A stretch of 64,000 nucleotides of DNA from an uncultured Fretibacterium sp. (lineage in GTDB: Bacteria; Synergistota; Synergistia; Synergistales; Aminobacteriaceae): assembly GCA_937900285.1 (NCBI GenBank), contig CALCEM010000027.1, positions 3,143 to 67,142 on the forward strand, read 5' to 3'. The translations under genes were made by a program, and so were the position numbers. The notes beneath the pieces were generated by a model that searched no databases, had not been told where the DNA came from, and saw nothing but the letters and a program-made list of their open reading frames with translations. Shown here in pieces: positions 46,495-55,542 of the stretch. Within the stretch, counting starts at the first letter, position 1, and every line of letters begins with the position of its first letter.

Positions 46495-46508
46495 TGGTGG
46501 AGATAAGG
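46495..46508. repeat. att-like direct repeat of the tRNA-Ala 3' end (distal copy)
   Basis: Fourteen bases are identical to the end of tRNA-Ala (48960-48973), in the same orientation. It lies in otherwise A/T-rich intergenic DNA next to the end of the ankyrin gene. Confidence 0.7.
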
Positions 46509-46557
46509 CGTAAGGAAACAAAACCGCGACTAAAACCTACTTGCACTTTGCAGATTT

Positions 46558-47478
46558 TTATTTTGCGCCGGCTCTTGTTAGAAGCCGTATGCATTCGTTC
46601 CAATCACGTATCAAGTCATTACTGCCATTGTGTTGCCTGACGTATTCCAACATAACTTTGGCATATTGCAGAGCGGACACAGGCATCCCTAAAAAGCACA
46701 TTCCTTTGTTGACATCAGCACCGGCCTTTATCAAATATTCGATTGCTTCAAGGTTGGGTCGTACTGATAATTCGTCGCCTTGTACAGCTAAACTTAAAGC
46801 CGTGCTATTTCCTGATACAGCATTTATGTATGTGCCAGCTTCGATCAAGGCTTTTAACGCTGGTATATTATTACATCCAGCCGCATACATTAGAGCATTC
46901 ATCCCATAACTGTCAAATTTATCTTCCATACCTGCGTCGATGAGAGCCTCTATAACTTTAGGGTCTTTATTGAGTTTTGCTGCTTGAAAAAGAGGGTTGC
47001 TTCCGGCACCAATTCCCAGCTCTATGAACTTTTTTACGACTTGCGCATTATTATAACCTGCAGTCGCATTAAAAAGCATAGACAGCTGGTAGTCTTCAAG
47101 CCCTCCAGGATGTCCAAGATAAATTAAAGCTGCAATAACGTCCGGGTCTGGATTGTATTTTGCGACAAGTTCATACATATGGTAGTACTCAATGTCAAAA
47201 TTCAGTCCGGCATCAAATAGAGCCTTAACCACGCTGAAATTGTGCTTCTTGAGGATATACTCTGCAGCCGAGTTTCCCGCTTGGTCTCGGGCGTTCGGGT
47301 TTGCTCCGTTTTTCAGAGCTTTGATAATTTCCTGGCCTGAGCCTTGTGCGCAAAGTTCCAGAAATTCATAGTCTGGCTGCGCTTTGTCAGCGTTTTTGAA
47401 TCTAGCTGCCTCTGAAGCCTGAGCTGCTATAACCACAAATAGCAACACAAAAATTATTACTTTTGAAAAACTTTTCAT
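46558..47478 (-). CDS. Exported ankyrin-repeat protein
   Basis: This 306-residue protein has a signal peptide (VIIFVLLFVVIAAQASEA, residues about 7-24) and about six to seven ankyrin-type repeats. Examples are VVKALFDAGLNFD, VIEALIDAGMEDK, ALKALIEAGTYIN and AIEYLIKAGADVN. Repeats of this kind bind proteins. Export to the periplasm or beyond is predicted, and the partner is unknown. The ATG overlaps the previous gene's stop (ATGA), so it is the last gene of a four-gene coupled operon. Base composition is richer in GC than flanking genes, consistent with transfer. Confidence 0.82.
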   Translation of the reverse strand: MKSFSKVIIFVLLFVVIAAQASEAARFKNADKAQPDYEFLELCAQGSGQEIIKALKNGANPNARDQAGNSAAEYILKKHNFSVVKALFDAGLNFDIEYYHMYELVAKYNPDPDVIAALIYLGHPGGLEDYQLSMLFNATAGYNNAQVVKKFIELGIGAGSNPLFQAAKLNKDPKVIEALIDAGMEDKFDSYGMNALMYAAGCNNIPALKALIEAGTYINAVSGNSTALSLAVQGDELSVRPNLEAIEYLIKAGADVNKGMCFLGMPVSALQYAKVMLEYVRQHNGSNDLIRDWNECIRLLTRAGAK

Positions 47479-47873
47479 ATGCTACCTCTTAATGTTTTCA
47501 CCATCTCTAATTGTTCGTAAGCTCCCTGATGTCCCAGTTGAGCCGCCTGTAACCAGTATTTAACAGCATCTTCTCTGGCTCGCATTTGACGTGCCTTTTC
47601 ATCAGCTTCCTTTCTTCTAATGGTGTTCATATCATCATTTTGGGATATGTTTGGACTCCGAGGTCTTGACCAAGACCATTCCTTATTACCCAATTCATAA
47701 TAGCCTTGGGCAGCCTGCGCTCTCTCTGCCGGATCTGATGAACTTGCGAGTGACTGTAATTTTGCTAAATGCTTCTGGCGTTTCTCATTCCACTTTGCAT
47801 CAATTACTCGCCCTATGACAAATAGTGCTACGCCTACTACTGCAACTACTATTATTGACCATTCCTTTTCCAT
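47475..47873 (-). CDS. Membrane-anchored Sel1/TPR-like small protein
   Basis: This protein of about 132 residues has an N-terminal membrane anchor (WSIIVVAVVGVALFVIGRVI) and then a charged helical region. It holds two Sel1-like pieces, ERAQAAQGYYELG and AVKYWLQAAQLGHQGAYEQL, separated by a polar insert. Sel1 repeats mediate protein contacts. The start is the ATG at 47873, 8 bases after AAGGAGG; the frame extends further upstream to 47897. Function is unknown; it is coupled to the ankyrin gene downstream. Confidence 0.65.
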   Translation of the reverse strand: MEKEWSIIVVAVVGVALFVIGRVIDAKWNEKRQKHLAKLQSLASSSDPAERAQAAQGYYELGNKEWSWSRPRSPNISQNDDMNTIRRKEADEKARQMRAREDAVKYWLQAAQLGHQGAYEQLEMVKTLRGSI

Positions 47874-47886
47874 AATACTAACCTCC

Positions 47887-48156
47887 TTAAGAATCAAACT
47901 TCAATCTTCCGAGAGAATCAAAAAATTCCTTCTCATACTTTGAACGAATCTTCCAATGAGAGCCTTTCAGCTTCAACCTTTTGCTTATCTCAGGATAAAC
48001 ACGCTCGTCATCTCGATCAAACGTGAAAACATTTTCAACACTCAAGCAATGTCTGCCATCTGTCTGGCCTTCTGGTAAATCTTTCTGGAAAAAGTACGTG
48101 CCGACAACTCTGCCGATCGTGACCTTGCTTGAGCCACCAAAAACATATACAATCAC
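47887..48156 (-). CDS. Hypothetical small protein of the tRNA-Ala island
   Basis: I do not recognise this protein of about 89 residues. It begins with a short hydrophobic beta-like stretch (IVYVFGGSSKVTIGRVVGTYFF) and continues with a charged region (FDRDDERVYPEISKRLKLKG) without a clear signal peptide. The start is uncertain. A GTG at 48156 has GAGG 10 bases upstream, and a TTG at 48165 overlaps the previous stop codon as TTGA. It lies between two exported-protein genes of the same operon. Confidence 0.5.
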   Translation of the reverse strand: MIVYVFGGSSKVTIGRVVGTYFFQKDLPEGQTDGRHCLSVENVFTFDRDDERVYPEISKRLKLKGSHWKIRSKYEKEFFDSLGRLKFDS

Positions 48157-48161
48157 AATTA

Positions 48162-48734
48162 TCAATCCTCATTTTTTGTTTTTATGGTTAATCTTTTATT
48201 TTTATCTATTTTTTTAGATAGCTTAACTTTATCAAACACTTTTGCTTTTTTGGACATAATGCTTACAGCTTCTTTCATTACCGAATCATTATGTGTTTCG
48301 TGGAACTTTTTTGATGATTCGTCAACACTGTAACTGTAAATCAAAGGACCACTAACAGCACTAAGAGAACTAGACAGGTTCTCATAAAAACGGGCATGTG
48401 CCAAAGCATATTTTTCACCGTCAGAAGTAAATTCATAGTAATACTCAGCATGGTTAATGATTGAAGCTTCTTCCCGTGATAAGCCGTAAGAAGATACAAG
48501 ATAATCTATAAATTTCCTTCTAACGCTGGTGTGAGGATGATATATATCCACAGGAGCAATGACAGCAAATGGTAGATCATTTTCATCTATGCCGTAATCC
48601 AATAAACCAAACCTCTCTGACAACTGTTCGTACTTCTCTAAAATATCATACGTCCCGGTATAAAAATCTGCGTTGCAAAGAGAAGCGGACAACATGACAA
48701 AACACAAAACTAACCCAGATAAAAATTTGTTCAT
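48162..48734 (-). CDS. Hypothetical exported protein, first gene of the island operon
   Basis: I do not recognise this 190-residue protein. It has a clear signal peptide (FLSGLVLCFVMLSASLCNA, cleavage near residue 22). The mature part has a Tyr-rich helical segment (SIINHAEYYYEF, HARFYENLSSSL) and a Lys-rich C-terminus (KVKLSKKIDKNKRLTIK). An AGGAG SD precedes the ATG. A 16-base poly-A tract (coding strand) lies about 60 bases upstream, and tRNA-Ala is 226 bases upstream. Confidence 0.6.
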   Translation of the reverse strand: MNKFLSGLVLCFVMLSASLCNADFYTGTYDILEKYEQLSERFGLLDYGIDENDLPFAVIAPVDIYHPHTSVRRKFIDYLVSSYGLSREEASIINHAEYYYEFTSDGEKYALAHARFYENLSSSLSAVSGPLIYSYSVDESSKKFHETHNDSVMKEAVSIMSKKAKVFDKVKLSKKIDKNKRLTIKTKNED

Positions 48735-48792
48735 AGCAATAAATTCTCCTATGTTTCAGAAATAGCTTGATTGTGAATTGTAGCGTATGGTA

Positions 48793-48808
48793 TTTTTTTT
48801 TTTTTTTT
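48793..48808. repeat. 16-base T homopolymer upstream of the island operon
   Basis: Sixteen consecutive T (A on the coding strand) lie 59 bases before the start of the 48162-48734 gene. A small palindrome AGTAATATTACT follows at 48812-48823. Homopolymers of this length slip easily during replication. Confidence 0.9.
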
Positions 48809-48959
48809 AAGAGTAATATTACTTATTTTTGTTCAGGCATGTTAAATTATTTTGATTGAGATTGAAAAACAAAAAGCTACCCCCCTGAAACTGAGAGAAG
48901 CAACCTTAACTTTCTTTCTATGCTTATACGACTCGTGATATTTAAACTGCGGTTTTATC

Positions 48960-49036
<77 letters not shown>

Positions 49037-49054
49037 GAAATCTAAAACGCGTGA

Positions 49055-49083
49055 ATTATATTTTAAATTATTATTATTTGCAA
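49055..49083 (-). promoter_or_regulatory. Promoter of tRNA-Ala
   Basis: On the minus strand, TTGCAA (49083-49078), a 17-base spacer and a perfect TATAAT (49060-49055) precede the tRNA by 19 bases. Confidence 0.78.
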
Positions 49084-49143
49084 GCTTAAAAATATTTTTA
49101 TTTTAATTATGAAAATTATTTAATAACGAAATTATTTTTTATA

Positions 49144-49152
49144 TGTTATCAT
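49144..49152 (+). promoter_or_regulatory. Extended -10 promoter immediately before the epimerase gene
   Basis: TGTTATCAT (TG at 49144-49145, -10 at 49147-49152) ends 10 bases before the ATG at 49163, with no good -35 and no SD. A transcript from it would be nearly leaderless. Confidence 0.45.
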
Positions 49153-49162
49153 TCTGCGCATC

Positions 49163-50023
49163 ATGAATATTTTAATCACTGGTTTAAATTCTTATTTGGG
49201 AAATTCGTTTAAAAATTATTTGGCTTCATGGCCGAATGTCTATAACACAAAAATTATTGATCTGAGAAAAAATTTAAACGATTATAATTTCAATGGCTTC
49301 GATGTAATTTTTCACTGCGCAGGAATCGCTCACGATGATACAAAAAACGCCGACAAAAATTTATATTACAGATTTAACACTGATTTAACCGCTAAAACCG
49401 CACAAAAAGCTAAAGCCGAAGGAATTAAACAATTTATTTATATGAGTTCGTCAATCGTTTACGGAAAATCCGCCCCAATCGGTGAAAACAAAATTATTAA
49501 TTTAAATTCACCAGTCAATCCCGCAAGCTTTTACGGCGAAAGCAAAATTTTAGCTGAAAATGAATTACGAAAATTAAAGGACGATAATTTTAAAATTTGT
49601 ATTATTCGCGCTCCAATGATTTACGGAAAAAACTCAAAAGGTAATTATAAAATTTTATCGAGCATCGCCCAAAAAGTACCGGCATTCCCAAAAATTAATA
49701 ATTTGAGATCTATGCTCTATATTGGGAATTTTGTCGAGTTCGTTAAATTGTTGATCGATAATAAAGAATCTGGAACTTTTTGGCCCCAAAATAACGAATA
49801 CTCAAACACTTCACAATTAATTAAATTAATCGCAGAAGCTCATAACAAAAAAATTTTATTGTTACCGGGGTTTAAATTGCCGTTAAAAATTCTCGCATGC
49901 TTCTCAAATAAAATTAATAAAGCTTTCGGAAATTTGGTTTACGATCAAAATTTAAGCGAATATAAATTTAATTACCGTTTATATAATTTGAAACAGAGCA
50001 TAAATCTTACAGAAAATTTTTAA
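49163..50023 (+). CDS. NAD-dependent sugar epimerase/dehydratase (extended SDR)
   Basis: This 286-residue Rossmann protein begins NILITGLNSYLGNSF, a variant of the GxxGxxG nucleotide loop. It has DVIFHCAGIAHDD, the MSSSIVYG strand and the active-site YGESK (Tyr/Lys near residues 129-133). It resembles UDP-sugar 4-epimerases and dehydratases used for surface polysaccharides. The C-terminal substrate domain is shorter than GalE. It faces the glycosyltransferase genes and overlaps the first one tail-to-tail by 17 bases. The product sugar is not predictable. Confidence 0.83.
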   Translation: MNILITGLNSYLGNSFKNYLASWPNVYNTKIIDLRKNLNDYNFNGFDVIFHCAGIAHDDTKNADKNLYYRFNTDLTAKTAQKAKAEGIKQFIYMSSSIVYGKSAPIGENKIINLNSPVNPASFYGESKILAENELRKLKDDNFKICIIRAPMIYGKNSKGNYKILSSIAQKVPAFPKINNLRSMLYIGNFVEFVKLLIDNKESGTFWPQNNEYSNTSQLIKLIAEAHNKKILLLPGFKLPLKILACFSNKINKAFGNLVYDQNLSEYKFNYRLYNLKQSINLTENF

Positions 50024-51137
50024 ATAATTCATCGAAGTCATGCATAAAATATTTTTTATATACCAGCTTGCAATTCCGGCTCATGTTAATTAAATCTTCA
50101 CGCGTCAATTTTAAAATTTTATTTATAACTTCATCCGGAGCATCATAATTTATTCCGATCTTGAAATTTTCAACGATCTCGCGCATATCTCCAAGCGAAT
50201 TATTTACAAAGGGCAGACCGCATTTTATATATTCAGCAGCTTTTAACGGCATCGCAGAATTTATAATAACTTTCGGAACGCATAAACCTAAATCGCTCGA
50301 ATTATATATTTTTATTTTTTCGGCCATGTCAAAAATTACACCGTGCTGAATTACTTGAATATTATTTTTTTCGAGATCATCAACAAATTTTTTTAAGCCC
50401 AGTCCAGAACCAATTAAATTTATTTTCACGCGTTTATATTTGGCAAGTCCGCACAAAATTTTTAAAGCTAGTTCTGTGTCAACAATATGATTTATATTTC
50501 CAAGATGACAGAATGTTATTTCATTTTCGGGATTATCAATATTAAATTTTCGTTCTGGAATTTCAAAATTATTTTTGTCTTCATCATAAATTGACGGGTA
50601 TAAAATTTTAGTGTTTAAATCAGCATGAATATTTTTTAAAAATTCTTCCGTAAATTTCGACACGCAAATTATTAAATCAGCTTCATTTATATATTTATCC
50701 CGCAAGTTCCGCCATAAATTAAACGGTATTTTAAAAATTTTATTGTTCAAAACGGGCATACTCTCCGGCCATAAATCATATACATCAAAAATTACGTGGC
50801 ATTTAAATTTATTTTTATATTTTATAATTTCCCTCGTTAAAAAATTCGGCGGCAACATACAGTAAATTATATCCGGCTGAAATTTAATTAATTCATCGTA
50901 AACACCTTTTGAAAATTTATAATGCGAATATATTCTATTGAGCGAAATATTTTTATAATATGCCGGAACATGTATAAGACGAGTATTTTTAAATTGTATT
51001 TTAGATTTCTCCTGACTGAAATGATTAAAATCCGGGATTATGTATTCAACCTGAAAATTTTTGCCCTCAAAATATTCCAAAATCTCGCGCGTCCTAACGT
51101 TATAATAATCGAAACAGCTTATACATACAAATTTCAT
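50007..51137 (-). CDS. Glycosyltransferase (GT4-like, surface polysaccharide)
   Basis: This 376-residue GT-B protein has an N-terminal acceptor half (KFVCISCFDYYNVRTREIL) and a donor half starting near residue 205 (ITFCHLGNINHIVD). The usual E-x7-E is degenerate, seen as the PLKAAEYIKCGLPFV region near 300-314. It most resembles WbuB-type transferases of O-antigen or capsule loci. It lies in a minus-strand run with another GT and a phosphoglycosyl transferase, which should act in sequence to build a lipid-linked glycan. Confidence 0.8.
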   Translation of the reverse strand: MKFVCISCFDYYNVRTREILEYFEGKNFQVEYIIPDFNHFSQEKSKIQFKNTRLIHVPAYYKNISLNRIYSHYKFSKGVYDELIKFQPDIIYCMLPPNFLTREIIKYKNKFKCHVIFDVYDLWPESMPVLNNKIFKIPFNLWRNLRDKYINEADLIICVSKFTEEFLKNIHADLNTKILYPSIYDEDKNNFEIPERKFNIDNPENEITFCHLGNINHIVDTELALKILCGLAKYKRVKINLIGSGLGLKKFVDDLEKNNIQVIQHGVIFDMAEKIKIYNSSDLGLCVPKVIINSAMPLKAAEYIKCGLPFVNNSLGDMREIVENFKIGINYDAPDEVINKILKLTREDLINMSRNCKLVYKKYFMHDFDELFKNFL

Positions 51138-51147
51138 TTTAAATATT

Positions 51148-52329
51148 TTATTCTCCCTTAAAATTTAAAGCATAGTCACGATATTTCATATAAAATTCTC
51201 TTCGCTTAGAATCTAATTTACTGGCCTCAAAATTTTTTGCCCTCTTAAAATTATATTCAGCATGTTTAATTAAATCGCTGTTTATAAAATTTTTTACGAC
51301 ATTCACGAGGCTTTTAATATTTCCGCGCTCAAAAATTGCTGCACTCTCCAATAATTCAGGATTTCCGCCGGTGCTTGAAGCTATTGCCGGACATGCTCTG
51401 CTCATTGCTTCGATTAATGCTCGTGATAAACCTTCCTGCATACTCGGCTGTATATAAATATCTATTTCGTCAAGCCATTTAAAAATCTCATCGTGAGTTA
51501 ATTCGCCTTTAAAAATTATTTTGTCACTTAAATTATATTTTTCCGCCTGAGATCTCAAAAATAAATTATTTCCTCCGCCAACAAGCTCATATTTAATATT
51601 AATGTTAAATTCATCCCGTAAAATCTTCATGGCCTGTATAAAATAATGTTGTCCTTTAGCTTTATTATTAATTCCGCCGATCGTCCCGAATATAATATTT
51701 TTATTTTGGGGATTATTAATTTTATTTATGCGCCCGTTTAAAATATTTTCGTCCGGATCATTTAAAATTACATCCGAAGCATAATCAGTATAACCATTTG
51801 AAGGATAAATTTTCTGTAAATATTTTTCCGTTACGTAAAATGCAAAATCCGCGTTTAAAGCCGTTTTTTTTGCCCACGCCTCCATAAAAGGAGCTAAAAT
51901 TTTACCGAGCAGGCTATAATTATAATACTCATCAAATACACAGCTGAACACTTCGGATAAATAAGGCTTTTTTAATTTTCTCGCGATGTCTGCGGCCATG
52001 AAGGCAATTAAACCGCTCCGAACGATTATTAAATTTTTATCGCGCATGTTTTCGGCCAATAAATTTTTATATTTGTGATATGAGCTTAAAAATATTTTTG
52101 GGTTATTTAAATTAGGGAATTCTAGAATTTTTAAATTGTTTAAATTAATTTTCTCGTGATGTAAATTTTTATAATCATCATCAATTTTATAAACTCTCGT
52201 TGCAATCGTAAGCTCATCGCAAATTTCCAAATATCTATTAAATAAATTATTCGTCATCGTCGTGCTGGAATAATTATTATTAATGTCCTTATAAATCGGC
52301 AGATAATGGCAAAAAATTCCGCGTATCAA
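51148..52329 (-). CDS. Glycosyltransferase family 4
   Basis: This 393-residue GT4 enzyme has the donor-binding half with IFGTIGGINNKAKGQHYFIQA near residues 213-232 and the E-x7-E motif EGLSRALIE near 300-308, followed by SRACPAIASSTGGNPEL. It begins 2 bases after the phosphoglycosyl transferase gene and ends 10 bases before the next GT, so the three form one operon. Confidence 0.88.
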   Translation of the reverse strand: MIRGIFCHYLPIYKDINNNYSSTTMTNNLFNRYLEICDELTIATRVYKIDDDYKNLHHEKINLNNLKILEFPNLNNPKIFLSSYHKYKNLLAENMRDKNLIIVRSGLIAFMAADIARKLKKPYLSEVFSCVFDEYYNYSLLGKILAPFMEAWAKKTALNADFAFYVTEKYLQKIYPSNGYTDYASDVILNDPDENILNGRINKINNPQNKNIIFGTIGGINNKAKGQHYFIQAMKILRDEFNINIKYELVGGGNNLFLRSQAEKYNLSDKIIFKGELTHDEIFKWLDEIDIYIQPSMQEGLSRALIEAMSRACPAIASSTGGNPELLESAAIFERGNIKSLVNVVKNFINSDLIKHAEYNFKRAKNFEASKLDSKRREFYMKYRDYALNFKGE

Positions 52330-52331
52330 TT

Positions 52332-52922
52332 TTATTTTATGCCTCCTTCGTGTACGCCGTCATGTTTTACAACTTTTATAAACGTCCTGAATATGCAATA
52401 TAAATCAAATAAAAAACTTTCACGTTTAATATATTCGCCATCGTATTTAGCTTTTATATTAATTTCAAGTTCATCGCGTCCGTTTACTTGCGCCCAACCT
52501 GTTAAGCCTGGTTTAATATTATTTGCGTTGTATTTGTCGCGCTCTGAGATTAAATCATCTTGATTCCATAAAGCAGGACGAGGCCCAACGATCGACATAT
52601 CTCCAATTAAAATATTAAATAATTGCGGAAGTTCATCGAGTGAAAATTTTCGCATCCATTTTCCGGATTTTAAAATATATTTTTCCGGGTTCTTTAATAA
52701 ATGCGTCGGAACATCATGCGGAGTATTTAATTTCATTGAGCGGAATTTATACATATTAAAAATTTTTTTGTTTATGCCAATTCGTTTTTGCGTAAAAAAT
52801 ATATTGCCCCTATCCTCAAAATAAATTATTAATCCCAAAATTAACATTGGAATAAATAAAATTATCAGCGCGACCAAACTCAAAATTATATCCAGAAATC
52901 TTTTTATAAAATTTTTATACAA
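52332..52922 (-). CDS. Phosphoglycosyl transferase (small monotopic type), initiating sugar transferase
   Basis: This 196-residue enzyme transfers a sugar phosphate to undecaprenyl phosphate and starts glycan assembly. It has the N-terminal re-entrant hydrophobic helix (IILSLVALIILFIPMLILG), the RIGINKKIFNMYKFRSM segment, and the catalytic/PGT motifs (SLDELPQLFNIL, DMSIVGPRPAL, PGLTGWAQVNGRD). It is the short PglC/EpsL form without an N-terminal multi-helix domain. It heads the operon with the two GTs. Confidence 0.92.
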   Translation of the reverse strand: MYKNFIKRFLDIILSLVALIILFIPMLILGLIIYFEDRGNIFFTQKRIGINKKIFNMYKFRSMKLNTPHDVPTHLLKNPEKYILKSGKWMRKFSLDELPQLFNILIGDMSIVGPRPALWNQDDLISERDKYNANNIKPGLTGWAQVNGRDELEINIKAKYDGEYIKRESFLFDLYCIFRTFIKVVKHDGVHEGGIK

Positions 52923-52974
52923 GTTTATACTGCTCCTTTAAATTTTTTCAAGTTTAGCACGCATAAATAAAAAT

Positions 52975-53017
52975 AAAAAAAATCCTCCCGGACTAAAATA
53001 ATTTTAATTCAAGAGGA
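52975..53017 (-). terminator. Weak terminator after the PBP1A gene
   Basis: On the minus strand a 5-bp stem TCCTC/GAGGA (arms 53017-53013 and 52987-52983) is followed by eight T. The stem is short, so confidence is limited. Confidence 0.4.
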
Positions 53018-53044
53018 AAATTTAATTTTTATATTTTATATTTC

Positions 53045-55516
53045 TTAATTCAATCCGTAACGCTTTAATAACTGCTGATATTTTTTGTCTACTTCTCTGG
53101 CTTCTGATTCTCTCGGCGGAGTAGGAACATTTTGAGACGGCACATTTACTTTTGGTGATGGAACGTTTACATGATGTGCAGACGGCTGAATTTCTGGAGT
53201 TTGCGCAACTGCTTCGCCAGCCTGCTCAGATAAACTTTCGGAATATGAAGCGCTCGACTTTGATCCCGAACTTGAACCACTTCCAGAACTTGAACCAGAT
53301 GAGTTTTCTAATTTAGCGTAATAGCTCTCATCCTGATCAATTAAAAATAATCTCGGCCCCCTTGGATCATTATTCGCAGCCGTGTAACTCCCGCCATGAA
53401 CAGGACATGATGTTGTCGGCGTTTTACCTTTCGGGAAATATAACGGAACTGCAGGACAACCAGACCGCGCCAAATATCCCGATGATCTGCAAATTGAAAC
53501 TTTTGTGACTTCTACATGACTGGCAGGAGCTGTGAAATTTTCCGGAGTATTTTCAATTTCAACTGCATAAGACATGAATTTTTTCCAAACCGGTGCCGCC
53601 ATCGTTCCGCCGAAACCTCTGCGCCCCATTGATTTATGATCATCACGTCCAGCATACACAACGCTCGTTAAACCCGGTACACCTCCGCAAAACCATGCGT
53701 CTATAAAATCATTTGAAGTTCCAGTTTTTCCGAACGTGTTAATTTTTGGAATTTGCGCCGGCTTTCCTGTTCCTGCTCTTACAGCGTCCTGCAACATTGA
53801 ACGAATTGTATAAGCTGTTTCGGGTCTTAATCCTAAACTTGAAGCAGGCTGACGATTTTCTAAAACATGGCCGTCACGATCTTTTATTTCGCGGATCATT
53901 AATGGTATTACTCGCTGGCCTGCATTGTTGAAACAATTAAACGCGACACACATTTCAAGAGGCGTTAAACTTGCTGTGCCGAGTGCCACTGATAAATCAT
54001 CAGGCAAATATTTAGTTTCAATTCCCATATTGCGCGCCATTTTTAAAATTAAATCAGTTCCGATATATGCGGCCATTCTCACGGCTACGGTGTTTAAAGA
54101 ATTTACGATGGCTCGTTGTAACGTAACTTCACCGGCGTAACCTTTGCTCGAATTTTTGGGCGACCAGTCTTTACCCTTACCGCCTTTATTTTTAAAAGTT
54201 ATCGGAGCATCCAAAAAATGATCGCTCGGCATAATATCTTCTTCGATTGCTGTAGCATAAACGATCGGTTTAAAACTTGAGCCGGGCTGCCTCATCGCTT
54301 GAGTTGCTCTGTTAAATTTGCTGACGTTAAAATCTTTTCCGCCGACGAGCGCTAAAATTTCGCCTGTTTCAGATTTCATGCATACGAGTGCGCCGCTTAT
54401 TTCTTTCGGAAGCGTGTTAATTGCTTCGCGGGCTTTATCCTGTAAACGAATATCGAGCGTTGTATAAATATGCATTCCTCCGCTATAAACTTCATCTTTA
54501 CCGTATTTCGGAAGCAGGTCATTAAATAATAAATGCGAAACAAAATAAGGAGCGCGATTAAATTCTTCGACGCGGTTAACATTTTTTTGAAATTCTAATT
54601 TTTCGTTGTAAGCTGCTTGACGTTGAGAGGCTGTGATCCATCCTAAAGTTTCCATGCGGCCTAAAACGTAATTTTGTCGTGCTTTAGCGTTTGCGATGCT
54701 GCTCGATGGATTATAACGGCTTGGGTTTGCGATTAGACCGGCGATTATTGCGGATTGTGCTAAATCTAATTTGCTCGCTGATTTTCCGAAATATGTGCGC
54801 GCTGCCGTCTCAACTCCCCAAGCTCCTCGACCGAAATTTATCGTGTTCAAATATAATTCTAAAATTTTATCCTTTGAAAATAATTTTTCCATTCTCATGG
54901 CGATAATAACTTCTTTAGCTTTACGGGTTATGCTTTTTTCGTGCGATAAAAATAAATTACGTGCTAACTGTTGAGTTATCGTGCTTGCGCCCTGAACTTT
55001 TTTGCGCTCAACAACATCGGTCCATAAAGCGCGCAAAATTGATCCTATTCTTATCCCGCCGTGTTCATAAAACGCAGAATCTTCAGCGGCCATGACAGCA
55101 CGAATAAGCCAGGGAGAAACCTGATGTAATTCCAGCGGTGTACGATTTTCAATAAATAATCTCGCTATAACTTCGCCGTTTCTATCATAAATAATTGACG
55201 GCAAAGAATTACGAGGGTTAGCGAGTTCCATCATACTGGGTAGATCTTCAGATAATTTAACAACGTACCAGGCAACTCCGGCACTAACGGCAGCGGTCGC
55301 GAGCAGAAAAATTAATAATAAAGTCATTAAAAAAATTTTCATGATCGAAATTCTTTTTTTAGGCTTTTTAACTTTCTGTTTTAATTTTTTATTTATTCGT
55401 TTAAATTTCCTTTGTCTGAATAATATTTCATCAGCATCTAAAGGTCTTTTATAATTTTCAGGATCATAATCATTATTTGGGTTAAATTTTTGAAAATAAT
55501 TATTTTTTCCAGCCAT
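53045..55516 (-). CDS. Penicillin-binding protein 1A (bifunctional transglycosylase/transpeptidase)
   Basis: This 823-residue class A PBP polymerises and crosslinks peptidoglycan. It has a Lys-rich cytoplasmic tail, one membrane helix (about 59-82), the GT51 domain with EDSAFYEHGGIRIG and GASTITQQLARNLFL (about 140-190), and the transpeptidase domain with the SxxK serine in PGSSFKPIVY (near 408), SLN in VNSLNTVAV, and FGKTGTSNDF. A Ser/Gly- and Pro-rich tail ends the protein. Cys residues near 680-710 may form disulfides. It is followed upstream by the papain-like gene at 26 bases' distance. Confidence 0.93.
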   Translation of the reverse strand: MAGKNNYFQKFNPNNDYDPENYKRPLDADEILFRQRKFKRINKKLKQKVKKPKKRISIMKIFLMTLLLIFLLATAAVSAGVAWYVVKLSEDLPSMMELANPRNSLPSIIYDRNGEVIARLFIENRTPLELHQVSPWLIRAVMAAEDSAFYEHGGIRIGSILRALWTDVVERKKVQGASTITQQLARNLFLSHEKSITRKAKEVIIAMRMEKLFSKDKILELYLNTINFGRGAWGVETAARTYFGKSASKLDLAQSAIIAGLIANPSRYNPSSSIANAKARQNYVLGRMETLGWITASQRQAAYNEKLEFQKNVNRVEEFNRAPYFVSHLLFNDLLPKYGKDEVYSGGMHIYTTLDIRLQDKAREAINTLPKEISGALVCMKSETGEILALVGGKDFNVSKFNRATQAMRQPGSSFKPIVYATAIEEDIMPSDHFLDAPITFKNKGGKGKDWSPKNSSKGYAGEVTLQRAIVNSLNTVAVRMAAYIGTDLILKMARNMGIETKYLPDDLSVALGTASLTPLEMCVAFNCFNNAGQRVIPLMIREIKDRDGHVLENRQPASSLGLRPETAYTIRSMLQDAVRAGTGKPAQIPKINTFGKTGTSNDFIDAWFCGGVPGLTSVVYAGRDDHKSMGRRGFGGTMAAPVWKKFMSYAVEIENTPENFTAPASHVEVTKVSICRSSGYLARSGCPAVPLYFPKGKTPTTSCPVHGGSYTAANNDPRGPRLFLIDQDESYYAKLENSSGSSSGSGSSSGSKSSASYSESLSEQAGEAVAQTPEIQPSAHHVNVPSPKVNVPSQNVPTPPRESEAREVDKKYQQLLKRYGLN

Positions 55517-55542
55517 TTAAAATTATTCACACTCCTTAAATT

